NCBI GenBank assembly: GCA_965279475.1
Contig: CBDIIA010000001.1
Span: forward strand, 372,001-436,000
Direction of reading: 5' to 3'
Origin: Pseudorhodoferax sp965279475
GTDB taxonomy: Bacteria; Pseudomonadota; Gammaproteobacteria; Burkholderiales; Burkholderiaceae_C
Length of the DNA stretch: 64,000 nt
Shown here one piece after another: positions 8,901-17,359 of the stretch. The notes under the pieces are model-generated. The model was not told the origin of the DNA, searched no databases, and worked only from the letters and a program-made list of their open reading frames with translations. The translations under genes were made by a program, and so were the position numbers. How positions within the stretch are numbered: the stretch's first letter is position 1; each line of letters begins with the position of its first letter.

Positions 8901-9500
8901 ATGAGTGACATTCCAGTCGACGCCAGCAAACGGACGTGGTTGATCGCGTCCGGTTGTGCGGGAGCGGTGGGCGGCATTGCGACCGCCGTCCCTTTCGTCA
9001 GCACTTTCCAGCCTTCCGAAAAAGCCAAGGCGGCCGGCGCGGCGGTAGAAGTCGACATCTCGGCGCTCAAGCCCGGGGAGAAGATGACGGTCGAATGGCG
9101 TGGCAAGCCGGTCTGGATCATCCGGCGCACGCCCGAACAGCTGGCGGCGCTGCCCAAGCTCGACGGGCAACTGGCCGATCCGAAGTCGCAGCGCAAGCCG
9201 GACGAGCTGACGCCGGTGTATGCGCGCAACGAAGACCGGTCGATCAAGCCCGAAGTGCTGGTGGTGGTCGGCATCTGCACCCACCTCGGCTGCTCGCCGT
9301 CGGACAAGTTCACGCCCGGCGCCCAGCCGTCGCTGCCCGAAGACTGGGCCGGCGGGTTCCTCTGCCCTTGCCACGGCTCGACCTTCGACATGGCCGGCCG
9401 CGTCTACAAGAACAAGCCCGCACCCGACAACCTCGAAGTGCCGCCGCACATGTACATGACCGACAGCCGGCTGCTGATCGGCGAAGACAAGAAGGCCTGA
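8901..9500 (+). CDS. petA: Ubiquinol-cytochrome c reductase Rieske iron-sulfur subunit
   Basis: Carries the [2Fe-2S] cluster that takes the first electron from ubiquinol in the cytochrome bc1 complex. The 199-aa protein has an N-terminal membrane helix (about 15-35), preceded by SKRTWL in place of a classical RR pair. The cluster ligands are C126 and H128 in CTHLGC and C155 and H158 in CPCHGS. Rieske proteins are usually Tat substrates, and tatABC is nearby. It heads petABC. Confidence 0.95.
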   Translation: MSDIPVDASKRTWLIASGCAGAVGGIATAVPFVSTFQPSEKAKAAGAAVEVDISALKPGEKMTVEWRGKPVWIIRRTPEQLAALPKLDGQLADPKSQRKPDELTPVYARNEDRSIKPEVLVVVGICTHLGCSPSDKFTPGAQPSLPEDWAGGFLCPCHGSTFDMAGRVYKNKPAPDNLEVPPHMYMTDSRLLIGEDKKA

Positions 9501-9507
9501 GGCAGAC

Positions 9508-10917
9508 ATGGCACAGTTCAAGGACATCTCCCCCAACGCCCCGATCGGCGACAAGCTGCTCAACTGGGTCGACAACCGCTTTCCGGCATCGAAGCTCTAC
9601 AAGGAGCACATGTCGGAGTACTACGCGCCGAAGAACTTCAACTTCTGGTATGTCTTCGGGTCGCTGTCGCTGCTGGTGCTGGTGATCCAGATCGTCACCG
9701 GCATCTTCCTGGTGATGCACTACAAGCCCGACTCGACGCTGGCGTTCACGTCGGTCGAGTACATCATGCGCGATGTGCCGTGGGGCTGGCTGATCCGCTA
9801 CATGCACTCCACCGGGGCGTCGGCGTTCTTCATCGTCGTCTACCTGCACATGTTCCGCGGCCTGCTGTACGGCTCGTACCGCAAGCCGCGCGAGCTGGTC
9901 TGGGTGTTCGGGTGCGCGATCTTCCTGTGCCTGATGGCCGAAGCCTTCATGGGCTACCTGCTGCCCTGGGGCCAGATGAGCTACTGGGGCGCCCAGGTGA
10001 TCGTGAACCTGTTCGCCGCGATCCCCTTCATCGGCCCCGACCTCGCGCTGCTGATCCGCGGCGACTACGTGGTGGGCGACGCCACGCTCAACCGCTTCTT
10101 CAGCTTCCACGTGATCGCCGTGCCGCTGGTGCTGCTGGGCCTGGTGGCCGCGCACATCATCGCGCTGCACGAAGTCGGCTCCAACAACCCCGACGGCGTC
10201 GAGATCAAGGGACCGAAGGCGCCGAAGGATGCCGATGGCCATCCGCTCGACGGCATCCCGTTTCACCCGTTCTACTCGGTGCACGACATCTTCGCGGTGT
10301 CGGTGTTCCTGATGGCCTTCACCGCCATCATCTTCTTCGCGCCGGAGTTCGGTGGTTACTTCCTCGAATACAACAACTTCATCCCGGCCGATCCGCTGAA
10401 GACGCCGGCGCACATTGCACCGGTCTGGTACTTCACGCCCTTCTATTCGATGCTGCGCGCCATCACCAGCGAGATGATGTATGCACTGATCGCCTGCGTG
10501 GTGGTCGGTGCCGGCGTCCTGGTGACCAAGCTGCGCATGCCCGGCTTCCTCAAGGGCCTGATCGTCATCGTCGCGGTGGGTGTCGTGGCGATGATGCTGT
10601 CGATCGATGCCAAGTTCTGGGGCGTGGTCGTGATGGGTGGTGCGGTCATCATCCTGTTCTTCCTGCCGTGGCTGGACTACAGCCCGGTCAAGTCGATCCG
10701 CTACCGTCCGAGCTGGCACAAGTATGTCTACGCGGTGTTCGTGGTCGACTTCGTGGTGCTGGCCTACCTGGGCGTGCAGCCGCCGTCGCCGATCGGCGAA
10801 CGCGTGTCGCAGATCGGCACCCTGTTCTATTTCGGCTTTTTCCTGCTGATGCCGTGGTGGAGCCGACTGGGCGAACCCAAGCCCGTGCCGGACCGCATCA
10901 CGTTTGCCGCGCACTGA
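9508..10917 (+). CDS. petB: Ubiquinol-cytochrome c reductase cytochrome b subunit
   Basis: Membrane core of the bc1 complex, 469 aa, holding hemes bL and bH and both quinone sites. Recognisable blocks are SLSLLVLVIQIVTGIFL, RYMHSTGASAFFIVVYLHM (helix B histidines), FMGYLLPWGQMSYWGA, RFFSFHVIAVPLVLLGLV (helix D histidines) and the Qo motif PEFGGYF, a variant around the usual PEWY position. A C-terminal extension with extra helices is usual in betaproteobacteria. It lies 7 nt behind petA. Confidence 0.95.
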   Translation: MAQFKDISPNAPIGDKLLNWVDNRFPASKLYKEHMSEYYAPKNFNFWYVFGSLSLLVLVIQIVTGIFLVMHYKPDSTLAFTSVEYIMRDVPWGWLIRYMHSTGASAFFIVVYLHMFRGLLYGSYRKPRELVWVFGCAIFLCLMAEAFMGYLLPWGQMSYWGAQVIVNLFAAIPFIGPDLALLIRGDYVVGDATLNRFFSFHVIAVPLVLLGLVAAHIIALHEVGSNNPDGVEIKGPKAPKDADGHPLDGIPFHPFYSVHDIFAVSVFLMAFTAIIFFAPEFGGYFLEYNNFIPADPLKTPAHIAPVWYFTPFYSMLRAITSEMMYALIACVVVGAGVLVTKLRMPGFLKGLIVIVAVGVVAMMLSIDAKFWGVVVMGGAVIILFFLPWLDYSPVKSIRYRPSWHKYVYAVFVVDFVVLAYLGVQPPSPIGERVSQIGTLFYFGFFLLMPWWSRLGEPKPVPDRITFAAH

Positions 10918-10933
10918 GCAGGGGTTGTAGACC

Positions 10934-11704
10934 ATGAAGAAAAATATCCACGGTATCCTCGCAGCGCTGTTCCTGTCTCTGAGCCTGATGTCCGGCGCGC
11001 ACGCGTCCGGCGGCGACGAGATCGCCTGGGACAAGGCCCCCAACAAGACCAACGACCTGGCGGCGTTGCAGAACGGCGCCAAGCTGTTCGTCAACTACTG
11101 CCTCAACTGCCACTCGGCAGCCTTCATGCGCTTCAACCGCCTGAAGGACATCGGCTTGACCGACCAGCAGATCAAGGACAACCTGCTGTTCACGACGGTC
11201 AAGGTCGGCGACACGATGAAGGCGGCGATCGATCCGGCGCAGGCCAAGGAATGGTTCGGTGCGAATCCGCCCGACCTGACCCTGATCACGCGCTCGCGTT
11301 CCGGCCATGGCGGCACCGGTGCCGACTACCTGTACACGTACCTGCGCAGCTACTACCGCGACGACACCAAGGCGACGGGCTGGAACAACCTCGCGTTCCC
11401 GAGCGTCGGCATGCCGCACGTGCTGTGGGAGCTGCAGGGCGACCGCAAGCCGGTGTACGAAGAGATGGAGCAGCACGGTCACGCGACCAAGGTGTTCAAG
11501 GGCTGGGAGCAGGTGTCGCCCGGCGCGATGACGCCGCTGCAATACGACCAGGCGGTCGGCGACCTGGTGAGCTACCTGCAGTGGATGGCCGAGCCGGCGC
11601 AGAACACGCGCGTGCGGGTCGGGGTCTGGGTGCTGCTGTTCCTGGGCATCTTCACCGTCATCACGTGGCGCTTGAATGCCTCGTACTGGAAAGACGTCAA
11701 ATAG
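10934..11704 (+). CDS. petC: Ubiquinol-cytochrome c reductase cytochrome c1 subunit
   Basis: Membrane-anchored c-type cytochrome that passes electrons from the Rieske protein to soluble cytochrome c. The 256-aa precursor has a Sec signal peptide (about residues 1-24, ending AHA), the heme site CLNCH at 56-60, and a C-terminal anchor (VWVLLFLGIFTVITW) with the typical WKDVK end. A methionine ligand lies in the region around VGMPHVL. It is the third gene of petABC, followed by a strong terminator. Confidence 0.95.
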   Translation: MKKNIHGILAALFLSLSLMSGAHASGGDEIAWDKAPNKTNDLAALQNGAKLFVNYCLNCHSAAFMRFNRLKDIGLTDQQIKDNLLFTTVKVGDTMKAAIDPAQAKEWFGANPPDLTLITRSRSGHGGTGADYLYTYLRSYYRDDTKATGWNNLAFPSVGMPHVLWELQGDRKPVYEEMEQHGHATKVFKGWEQVSPGAMTPLQYDQAVGDLVSYLQWMAEPAQNTRVRVGVWVLLFLGIFTVITWRLNASYWKDVK

Positions 11705-11739
11705 GACGCAACTGCCCGGAGCGTCGCTCTGGGCCACGC

Positions 11740-11780
11740 AGAGTGGGGGCGCTGGGCGCCACCCACTCTTTTTGATTTTT
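11740..11780 (+). terminator. Rho-independent terminator after petABC, abutting the sspA ribosome-binding site
   Basis: AGAGTGGG (11740-11747) pairs with CCCACTCT (11762-11769), extended by GGCGC/GCGCC around a 3-nt loop with a 1-nt bulge. A TTTTTGATTTTT tract ends the element. It ends one base before the AGGAG site of sspA, so either sspA is reached by read-through or its promoter overlaps this element. Confidence 0.8.
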
Positions 11781-11794
11781 AGGAGCCTCCCATC

Positions 11795-12406
11795 ATGATG
11801 GTCTTGTACTCTGGTACCACCTGCCCGTTCTCCCACCGCTGCCGTTTCGTGCTGTTCGAGAAGGGCATGGACTTCGAGATCCGCGACGTCGATCTGTACA
11901 ACAAGCCCGAGGACATCAGCGTGATGAACCCGTACGGCCAGGTGCCGATCCTGGTCGAACGCGACCTGATCCTGTACGAGTCGAACATCATCAATGAGTA
12001 CATCGACGAGCGTTTCCCGCACCCGCAGCTGATGCCCGGCGACCCGGTCGACCGCGCGCGCGTGCGCCTGTTCCTGCTCAACTTCGAGAAGGAACTCTTC
12101 GTGCACGTGGGGCTGCTCGAATCGCGCGCCTCCAAGGGCAACGAGAAGGCACTGGAAAAGGCCCGCGCGCACATCCGCGACCGCCTGACCCAGCTGGCCC
12201 CGGTGTTCCTGAAGAACAAGTACATGCTGGGCGAGAACTTCTCGATGCTCGACGTCGCCATCGCGCCGCTGCTGTGGCGCCTGGACTTCTACGGCATCGA
12301 CCTCAGCAAGAACGCTGCACCGCTGCTGAAGTACGCCGAGCGCATCTTCTCGCGCCCGGCCTACATCGAAGCGCTGACGCCGTCCGAGAAGGTGATGCGC
12401 AAGTAA
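11795..12406 (+). CDS. sspA: Stringent starvation protein A (GST-fold RNA polymerase-associated regulator)
   Basis: A 203-aa GST-fold protein that binds RNA polymerase and shapes stress, acid-tolerance and virulence expression in proteobacteria. The thioredoxin-like N-terminal half shows LYSGTTCPFSHRCRFVLFEK and NPYGQVPILVERDL; the all-alpha half contains LGENFSMLDVAIAPLLWRL and ends with PSEKVMRK. The second ATG (11798) would serve equally well. sspB follows 19 nt later, the usual pair. Confidence 0.93.
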   Translation: MMVLYSGTTCPFSHRCRFVLFEKGMDFEIRDVDLYNKPEDISVMNPYGQVPILVERDLILYESNIINEYIDERFPHPQLMPGDPVDRARVRLFLLNFEKELFVHVGLLESRASKGNEKALEKARAHIRDRLTQLAPVFLKNKYMLGENFSMLDVAIAPLLWRLDFYGIDLSKNAAPLLKYAERIFSRPAYIEALTPSEKVMRK

Positions 12407-12425
12407 GCGCATGCGGAGCGGTTCG

Positions 12426-12944
12426 ATGAACGCCCTGGACGCCACCTCCACTCGGCCCTATCTGATCCGGGCGCTGTACGAATGGTGCACCGACAACGGC
12501 CTGACGCCCTACGTCGCCGTGCTGGTGGACGACTCGGTCCAGGTGCCGCGCGAATACGTGAAGGACGGCGAGATCGTGCTCAACATCAGCTTTGATGCCA
12601 CGAGTGCACTGAAGCTGGGCAACGACTTCATCGAGTTCAAGGCGCGTTTTGCCGGCACCGCGCGCGAGATTCTGGTGCCCATCAGCCGCGTGATCGCGAT
12701 CTACGCGCGCGAGAACGGCCAGGGCATGGCGTTCCCGTCGCCGGTGGCGGCCTCGCAGGCGGCCACCGGTGCGCCGACGGTGTCGGGCGATGCAACCGTG
12801 GCCACCGCCGATGCCGAAGTGAAGAGCGGCCCGAAAGTGCTGCAGCTCGCGCCCTCCGATCCCGCCGACGCAACCGACGATGCGCCAGAGCCACCGCGTC
12901 CTTCCGGCGGTGGCCCGCGTCCTTCGCTGAAGCGCGTCAAGTGA
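12426..12944 (+). CDS. sspB: Stringent starvation protein B (ClpXP adaptor)
   Basis: Adaptor that hands ssrA-tagged and selected other substrates to ClpXP. The 172-aa protein has the family N-terminal domain (RPYLIRALYEWCTDNGLTPY, VLNISFDATSALKLGNDFI, VPISRVIAIYARENGQGM), then a low-complexity Ala/Pro/Asp linker and a basic tail PSLKRVK that would be the ClpX-binding end. I prefer ATG 12426, which has GGAG 7 nt upstream, over the in-frame ATG at 12411. Confidence 0.92.
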   Translation: MNALDATSTRPYLIRALYEWCTDNGLTPYVAVLVDDSVQVPREYVKDGEIVLNISFDATSALKLGNDFIEFKARFAGTAREILVPISRVIAIYARENGQGMAFPSPVAASQAATGAPTVSGDATVATADAEVKSGPKVLQLAPSDPADATDDAPEPPRPSGGGPRPSLKRVK

Positions 12945-12991
12945 GGCGCATGGCGCTTGCGTCCGCATCGATTCAGTAAAATCCGTTCCAC

Positions 12992-13067
12992 GCCGATTTA
13001 GCTCAGTTGGTAGAGCACCCGCCTTGTAAGCGGAAGGTCGTCAGTTCGATCCCGACAATCGGCACCA
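12992..13067 (+). tRNA. tRNA-Thr (TGT anticodon)
   Basis: A complete 76-nt cloverleaf: acceptor GCCGATT pairs with AATCGGC, the D-arm is GCTC/GAGC, the anticodon loop CTTGTAA gives TGT, the T-loop is TTCGATC, and CCA is encoded. A TAAAAT hexamer at 12977-12982 is correctly placed as its -10 box. Confidence 0.97.
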
Positions 13068-13098
13068 TTCAACATCGCAGGCTTTGCCTGCACACATC

Positions 13099-13136
13099 GA
13101 CCCCTCGGCGATCTGCTCGCTCAGGGGTCTTTTTTT
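13099..13136 (+). terminator. Rho-independent terminator downstream of tRNA-Thr
   Basis: GACCCCT (13099-13105) pairs with AGGGGTC (13123-13129), followed by seven T residues. An inner GCGA/TCGC pairing shortens the loop. It ends the tRNA-Thr transcript. The rest of 13137-13340 holds no gene I can recognise and presumably carries the promoter of the IclR gene. Confidence 0.8.
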
Positions 13137-13340
13137 GGCGCGCATCCGGCCGATGGCCCGCTGGCGGATGGGCCGCAACACACCCGCGGTGCCGCGGGAA
13201 GTTTTCCCCCTCCGCTGTGGAGCAGGTTGTGGATAAGCCGCAGGACAACACGCGGGAATGGCGCCGGGCCTCGCGTTCGAGACGGTGCAAAAAGAACAGG
13301 CAGACGGCGGCCCCGTGCCCATTGTCTACACTGCGGCCCC

Positions 13341-14150
13341 ATGCCTGATGCTCCTCGTCTGGATCTGCCGTCCGGCACGCAAAGCCTGACGCGCGGCATC
13401 AAGCTGCTGCGCACGGTGGCGACGCGTGGCGAGATGGGCTGGCGGCTGTCCGATCTGGCGGCCGCCTGCGGCCTCGACAAGGGCACGGCGCACCGCATCC
13501 TCGCCGGCCTGGTGAAGGAGCGGCTGGTGCAGCAGCGCGCGGGCGACCGCCGCTACCTGCCGGGCCCCTTGCTGTACGAGCTGGGCCTGTCGCTGCCCGG
13601 CCAGCACGAGTTCCAGGGCGCTGTGGACAAGCAGCTCGGCGCCTGGGCCCGGCGCATGAACGGCACGGCCCTGCTGTTGCTGCGCAGCGGTTTCGAATAC
13701 GTGTGCAGCGCGCGTGCCGGCACCCCGCCGCCGGGGCTGATGGTGGAGCCGGGCACGCGCCGGCCGCTGTTCACCTCGGTCGGTGGCGTGGCCATCCTGC
13801 AGACCCTGCCCGCGGCGGAGGCCGAGGCCGTGCTGCGTAACAACGTGGAGCAGGAGACGGCCAAGCTCGGTGCTGCCCGGCTGGGCGCGCTGCGGCAGAT
13901 GCGCGACCGCTCGGCGCAGCACGGCTTCGGCGTCAACCTGGGCGACGTGGTGGGCGGCGTGCACGCGTTCGCCGTGCCGCTGGCAGGCCCCGACGGCAAG
14001 GCCTTCGCGGCGCTGTGCCTGATTGGCACGGCCGACAGCCTGCCCGAGGCACGCATCGCCGACATCCGCGCCGCGCTCGACGGCCAGGCCCGGCTGCTGG
14101 AGGCCGATGCGGCGCACATGCTGTTCCGCGCGCCGGTGCTGCCGCAATAA
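13341..14150 (+). CDS. IclR-family transcriptional regulator
   Basis: A 269-aa IclR regulator. The N-terminal winged helix covers about residues 15-75 (SLTRGIKLLRTVATRGEMGW, LSDLAAACGLDKGTAHRIL) and the C-terminal effector domain about 90-260. ATG 13341 gives the normal family length. It sits just upstream, same strand, of the hydroxy-acid dehydrogenase and the decayed TRAP operon. Two near-identical leader motifs, at 14149 and 24253, are candidate sites for it. The effector is unknown, presumably an organic acid handled by these genes. Confidence 0.9.
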   Translation: MPDAPRLDLPSGTQSLTRGIKLLRTVATRGEMGWRLSDLAAACGLDKGTAHRILAGLVKERLVQQRAGDRRYLPGPLLYELGLSLPGQHEFQGAVDKQLGAWARRMNGTALLLLRSGFEYVCSARAGTPPPGLMVEPGTRRPLFTSVGGVAILQTLPAAEAEAVLRNNVEQETAKLGAARLGALRQMRDRSAQHGFGVNLGDVVGGVHAFAVPLAGPDGKAFAALCLIGTADSLPEARIADIRAALDGQARLLEADAAHMLFRAPVLPQ

Positions 14151-14171
14151 GTTCAACATGCGAAATTTCGC
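14149..14171 (+). promoter_or_regulatory. Candidate IclR operator ahead of the alpha-hydroxy-acid dehydrogenase
   Basis: AAGTTCAACATGCGAAATTT continues to TCG at 14170, overlapping the perfect palindrome GCGAAATTTCGC (14160-14171). Twenty of 22 bases recur at 24253-24274, ahead of the TctC-type gene. In both places CTAACGT begins exactly 57 nt after the motif start. This points to a shared regulator and shared promoter geometry. Confidence 0.6.
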
Positions 14172-14237
14172 GCGCGACGGGCCTTGGTCCGGCGGTCGGT
14201 CGGGACTAACGTGCCTGCCTGCTCGACCCGGAACGCC

Positions 14238-15509
14238 ATGCACAACCTCAAGACCGCACTGAATCTCGACGACATCCGGACACTGGCACGCCGCAAGCTG
14301 CCACGGATCGCCTTCGACTTCATCGACGGCGGTGCCGATGACGAACACTGTCTGCGCCGCAACCGCGAGGCCTTCCAGCAGTACCGGCTGCTGCCGCGCT
14401 ACCTGGTGGACGTGTCGCGCCGCGACCAGTCGACGACCCTGCTCGGCCAGCGCTACGCCAGCCCGTTCGGCATCTCGCCCACCGGCCTGGCGGGCCTGTT
14501 CTGCCCCGATGCCGATCGCCTGCTGGCCAGCGCCGCGGCCGCCGCCAACGTGCCGTTTCTGCTGTCGAGCGCGAGCAACGGCGAGCTCGAGGACGTCGCG
14601 CGTGCTGCGCCCGAGCACGTGTGGTTCCAGATGTACTGCACGTCGGACGAGACCATCAACGCCGACCTGGTGCGCCGCGCGCGCGAGGCCGGCGTGCGGG
14701 TGCTGGTGGTGTCGGTAGACGTGCCCGTCAACTCCAACCGCGAACGCAACCGGCGCAACGGCTTCAGCCGCCCGTTCCGCATGACGCCCGGCGTCGTGCT
14801 CGAGGCGCTGGCGCATCCGGCCTGGGTGCTGCGTTACCTGCGTACCGGCGGCATCCCGATGATGCGCAACTGGGAGCCCTATGCGCCGCAAGGCGCGAGC
14901 GCATCCCAGGTGGCCGACATGTACGGCACGCTCACGCCTGCGCCCATGGTGCAGTGGCAGCACCTGCAGCGCATCCGCGAAGCCTGGCCCGGCGCCATGG
15001 TGGTCAAGGGCCTGCTGCACCCGGACGACGCGCGCCAGGCCGTGCGCCTGGGCGTCGACGCGCTGATCGTCTCCAACCATGGCGGCCGCCAGCTCGATGC
15101 CGCACCGTCCCCGCTCGAGATGCTGCCAGCCATCCGCGCCGCGGTCGGCGACGACGTGGAGCTGATCCTCGACAGCGGCGTGCGGCGCGGCTCGGATGTC
15201 GTCATCGCCCGCTGCGTGGGCGCCCGCTTCGCGCTGTTCGGCCGGCCCACGCTGTTCGGCGCTGCCGCCGGCGGCCAGCCCGGCATCGCGCGCGTGCTGC
15301 AGATCGTGCGCAACGAGATCGACATGGTGATGGCCCAGATCGGCTGCCGCAGCTTCGATGCGCTGCATGCCGGCTACCTGTGGCCGGCGGCGCCGGACGC
15401 CGCCTCGCCGGCACCCGCAACCGCCCCCGCACCCACGCTCGCACAGAAACAAACAACACCACAGGAGACAACATGCGAACCTTCCATCCCCTCACACGCC
15501 GTGCCCTAG
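14238..15509 (+). CDS. FMN-dependent alpha-hydroxy-acid dehydrogenase/oxidase (LldD/mandelate dehydrogenase type)
   Basis: TIM-barrel flavoenzyme oxidising an (S)-2-hydroxy acid to the 2-oxo acid. Family blocks are AFDFIDGGADDE, ISPTGLAGLFCPDAD, FLLSSASNGELEDVA, MVVKGLLHPDDA, SNHGGRQLDAAP with the catalytic histidine, and ILDSGVRRGSDVV. The 423-aa frame is longer than usual; the last 45 or so residues are a Pro/Ala tail that runs 37 nt into the start of the DctP remnant, so the original stop may be lost. The exact substrate (lactate, mandelate or other) is not decidable. Its partner transporter is broken. Confidence 0.85.
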   Translation: MHNLKTALNLDDIRTLARRKLPRIAFDFIDGGADDEHCLRRNREAFQQYRLLPRYLVDVSRRDQSTTLLGQRYASPFGISPTGLAGLFCPDADRLLASAAAAANVPFLLSSASNGELEDVARAAPEHVWFQMYCTSDETINADLVRRAREAGVRVLVVSVDVPVNSNRERNRRNGFSRPFRMTPGVVLEALAHPAWVLRYLRTGGIPMMRNWEPYAPQGASASQVADMYGTLTPAPMVQWQHLQRIREAWPGAMVVKGLLHPDDARQAVRLGVDALIVSNHGGRQLDAAPSPLEMLPAIRAAVGDDVELILDSGVRRGSDVVIARCVGARFALFGRPTLFGAAAGGQPGIARVLQIVRNEIDMVMAQIGCRSFDALHAGYLWPAAPDAASPAPATAPAPTLAQKQTTPQETTCEPSIPSHAVP

Positions 15510-15650
15510 CCGGCTGCACGCTCGCGCTGGCCGCCGGCCTGGCCACGGCTGCGGACAGCTGGCGCGCCTAAACCTACAACGCGGGGGCCACGGTGACCTC
15601 GGTCAAGGGGCTGAACGCGATGATCGAGGCGATCCAGAAGGCCGCGGTCG
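15473..15650 (+). pseudogene. Remnant of a TRAP transporter solute-binding protein (DctP)
   Basis: AGGAGACA precedes ATG 15473, which opens a good signal peptide (MRTFHPLTRRALAGCTLAL, then AAGLATAADSWRA). A TAA follows at codon 33. The same frame continues with TYNAGATVTSVKGLNAMIEA, the typical start of a DctP mature domain, where a Trp codon would be expected at the stop. About 60 of some 330 codons remain before the DctQ frame begins, so most of the gene is deleted. It cannot yield a working binding protein. Confidence 0.8.
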
Positions 15651-15659
15651 GTCGCTGGC

Positions 15660-16214
15660 GTGGCGGCCTCTGTCGACCGCAAGGCTGCACCTCTTCTGGA
15701 AGCCGAGAGCAGCGACGCGGACGCCTTCAGCCCGCGCGAAGACCGGGTCGCGCGTGTCGGGCGCTGGGGGGCCCAGCTGATGGTGGTGGCGCTGATCCTG
15801 ATGATGGGCATCGAGATGCTGGCGCGCGGCCTGCTCGGCAGCTCGATCCAGGTCAGCAACGAGCTGGGCGGGTATGCCCTGGTCGCGATCACCTTCCTCA
15901 CGCTCGGCTCCGGCCAGCTCGAACACGCCTACCACCGCGTGCACTTCGTCGACCGCCGGCTGTCGCCATGAGGCCAGGCCCTGCTGCGGCTGGTGTTCGA
16001 CCTGGCCTCGGCGCTGGTCACGCTGGTGCTGCTGGCCTAACTGCTGCGGTTCGAGTGGATCACCTGGTTGTCCGGCGACGTGTCGGCCACCGGCCTGATG
16101 ACGCCGCTATGGCTGCCGCGGCTGTTCATGCCGCTCGGGGTGGTGGTGCTGGCCTGGGCGCTGCTGCGCACGCTGGTCGCGGACTGGCGGCGCCTGCGCG
16201 CGGCCGCGCGTTGA
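15660..16214 (+). pseudogene. TRAP transporter small permease (DctQ), two in-frame stops
   Basis: One continuous frame encodes a DctQ-like four-helix protein: RVGRWGAQLMVVALILMMG, then IQVSNELGGYALVAITFLTL, HAYHRVHFVDRRLSP, TGLMTPLWLPRLFMPLG and a closing VVLAWALLRTL helix. It is interrupted by TGA at 15969-15971 and TAA at 16038-16040. Both stops lie in the same frame as the flanking homology, so these are point changes and not frameshifts. The DctM remnant starts 10 nt later, as in intact operons. Confidence 0.85.
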
Positions 16215-16224
16215 AGGAGCGGCC

Positions 16225-17337
16225 ATGGGCGAGCAATACCAGATCATCTTCATCTTCGCGCTGTTTATCGGCCTGCTCGGCGTGGGCCTGGCCAGCTGGG
16301 GCAGCACCGACAGCTACACGCTGACCGCGATCCCGTTGTTCGTGCTGCTGGCCGAGGTGCTGCAGGGCAGCGGCCTGGGGCTGCGCGATGTTCGCCGCCG
16401 TCAACGGCTCCAGCATCGCCGCGGCCGCCTCCATCGGCAAGGTGGCGTTGCCGCAGCTGAAGGCGCGCGGCTACGACATGCGCATGGCCACCGGCTCGCT
16501 GCGGCCGGCAGCACGCTGGGCATCCTGGTGCCGCAGTCGATCGCGATGATCGTCTATGCCACCTTCACTGAGACCTCGGTGGCCAAGCTGTTCATGGCCG
16601 GCGTGGTGCCGGGCATCGTGCTTACCGTGCTGTTCATGGTCTATGTGGCAGTGGCTTCCAAGCTGCGCCCGGGCATCGCGCCGCGCGAGCAGGGTGAGTG
16701 GTCACGCCAGATCGTGCTGCGCGCGCTGATCGACGTCGTGCCCTTCCTGCTGCTGATCCTGGGCATCCTCGGCACGATCTACAGCAGCATCGCCACGCCC
16801 ACCGAGGCGGCCGCGGCGGGCTGCCTGTTCGCGCTGCTGCTGGCGCGTGTCTTCGGCGACCTGCCGTGGCGCGAGTTCGTCGCCTGCCTGAAGCGCTCGA
16901 CGCTGGTGGTGAGCAACATCCTGCTCATCACCTACGCCGCCTTCATCTTCTCGTACGCGATGAGTTTCGCCGTCATCGGCCTCAAGCTGAACCGCACGAA
17001 GTTCTTCATCGCGCTGCTGATCCTGTTCACCGCGCTCGGCGCGCTGGTCGAAAGCCTGGGCATGATCGTCATCACGGTGCCGCTGCTGTACCCACTGCTC
17101 GGCAGCTACGGCATCGATCCGGTGTGGTTCGGCATCATCGTCGTGGTCTTCATCGAGATGGGGCAGATCACGCCGCCGATCGGCATCAACCTGTTTGTGA
17201 TCCAGAGCATCTCGCGCGGCAAGCTGTCCGACGTGGTGGTCGGCACGGTCCCGTTCCACCTGCTGATGTTCGTGCTGCTGCTGGTGATCTTCCCCGGGAT
17301 CGCGCTATGGCTGCCGGGCCGGATCGCCGGCCGTTGA
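16225..17337 (+). pseudogene. TRAP transporter large permease (DctM), deletions and compensating frameshifts
   Basis: The open frame is 370 codons against about 430 for the family. The N-terminal part jumps from ALFIGLLGVGLAS straight to WGSTDSYTLTAIPLFVLLAE, losing part of the first helices. After GSGLGLR about 30 residues are missing and the frame shifts. Positions 16388-16500 encode family sequence (MFAAVNGSSIAAAASIGKVA) in the next frame. A one-base loss near 16500 then restores the first frame at GSTLGILVPQS, and the rest to the stop looks normal. The middle is nonsense, so the permease should be inactive. Confidence 0.85.
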
Positions 17338-17359
17338 CGTCCAGACCCCGGAGACACCG

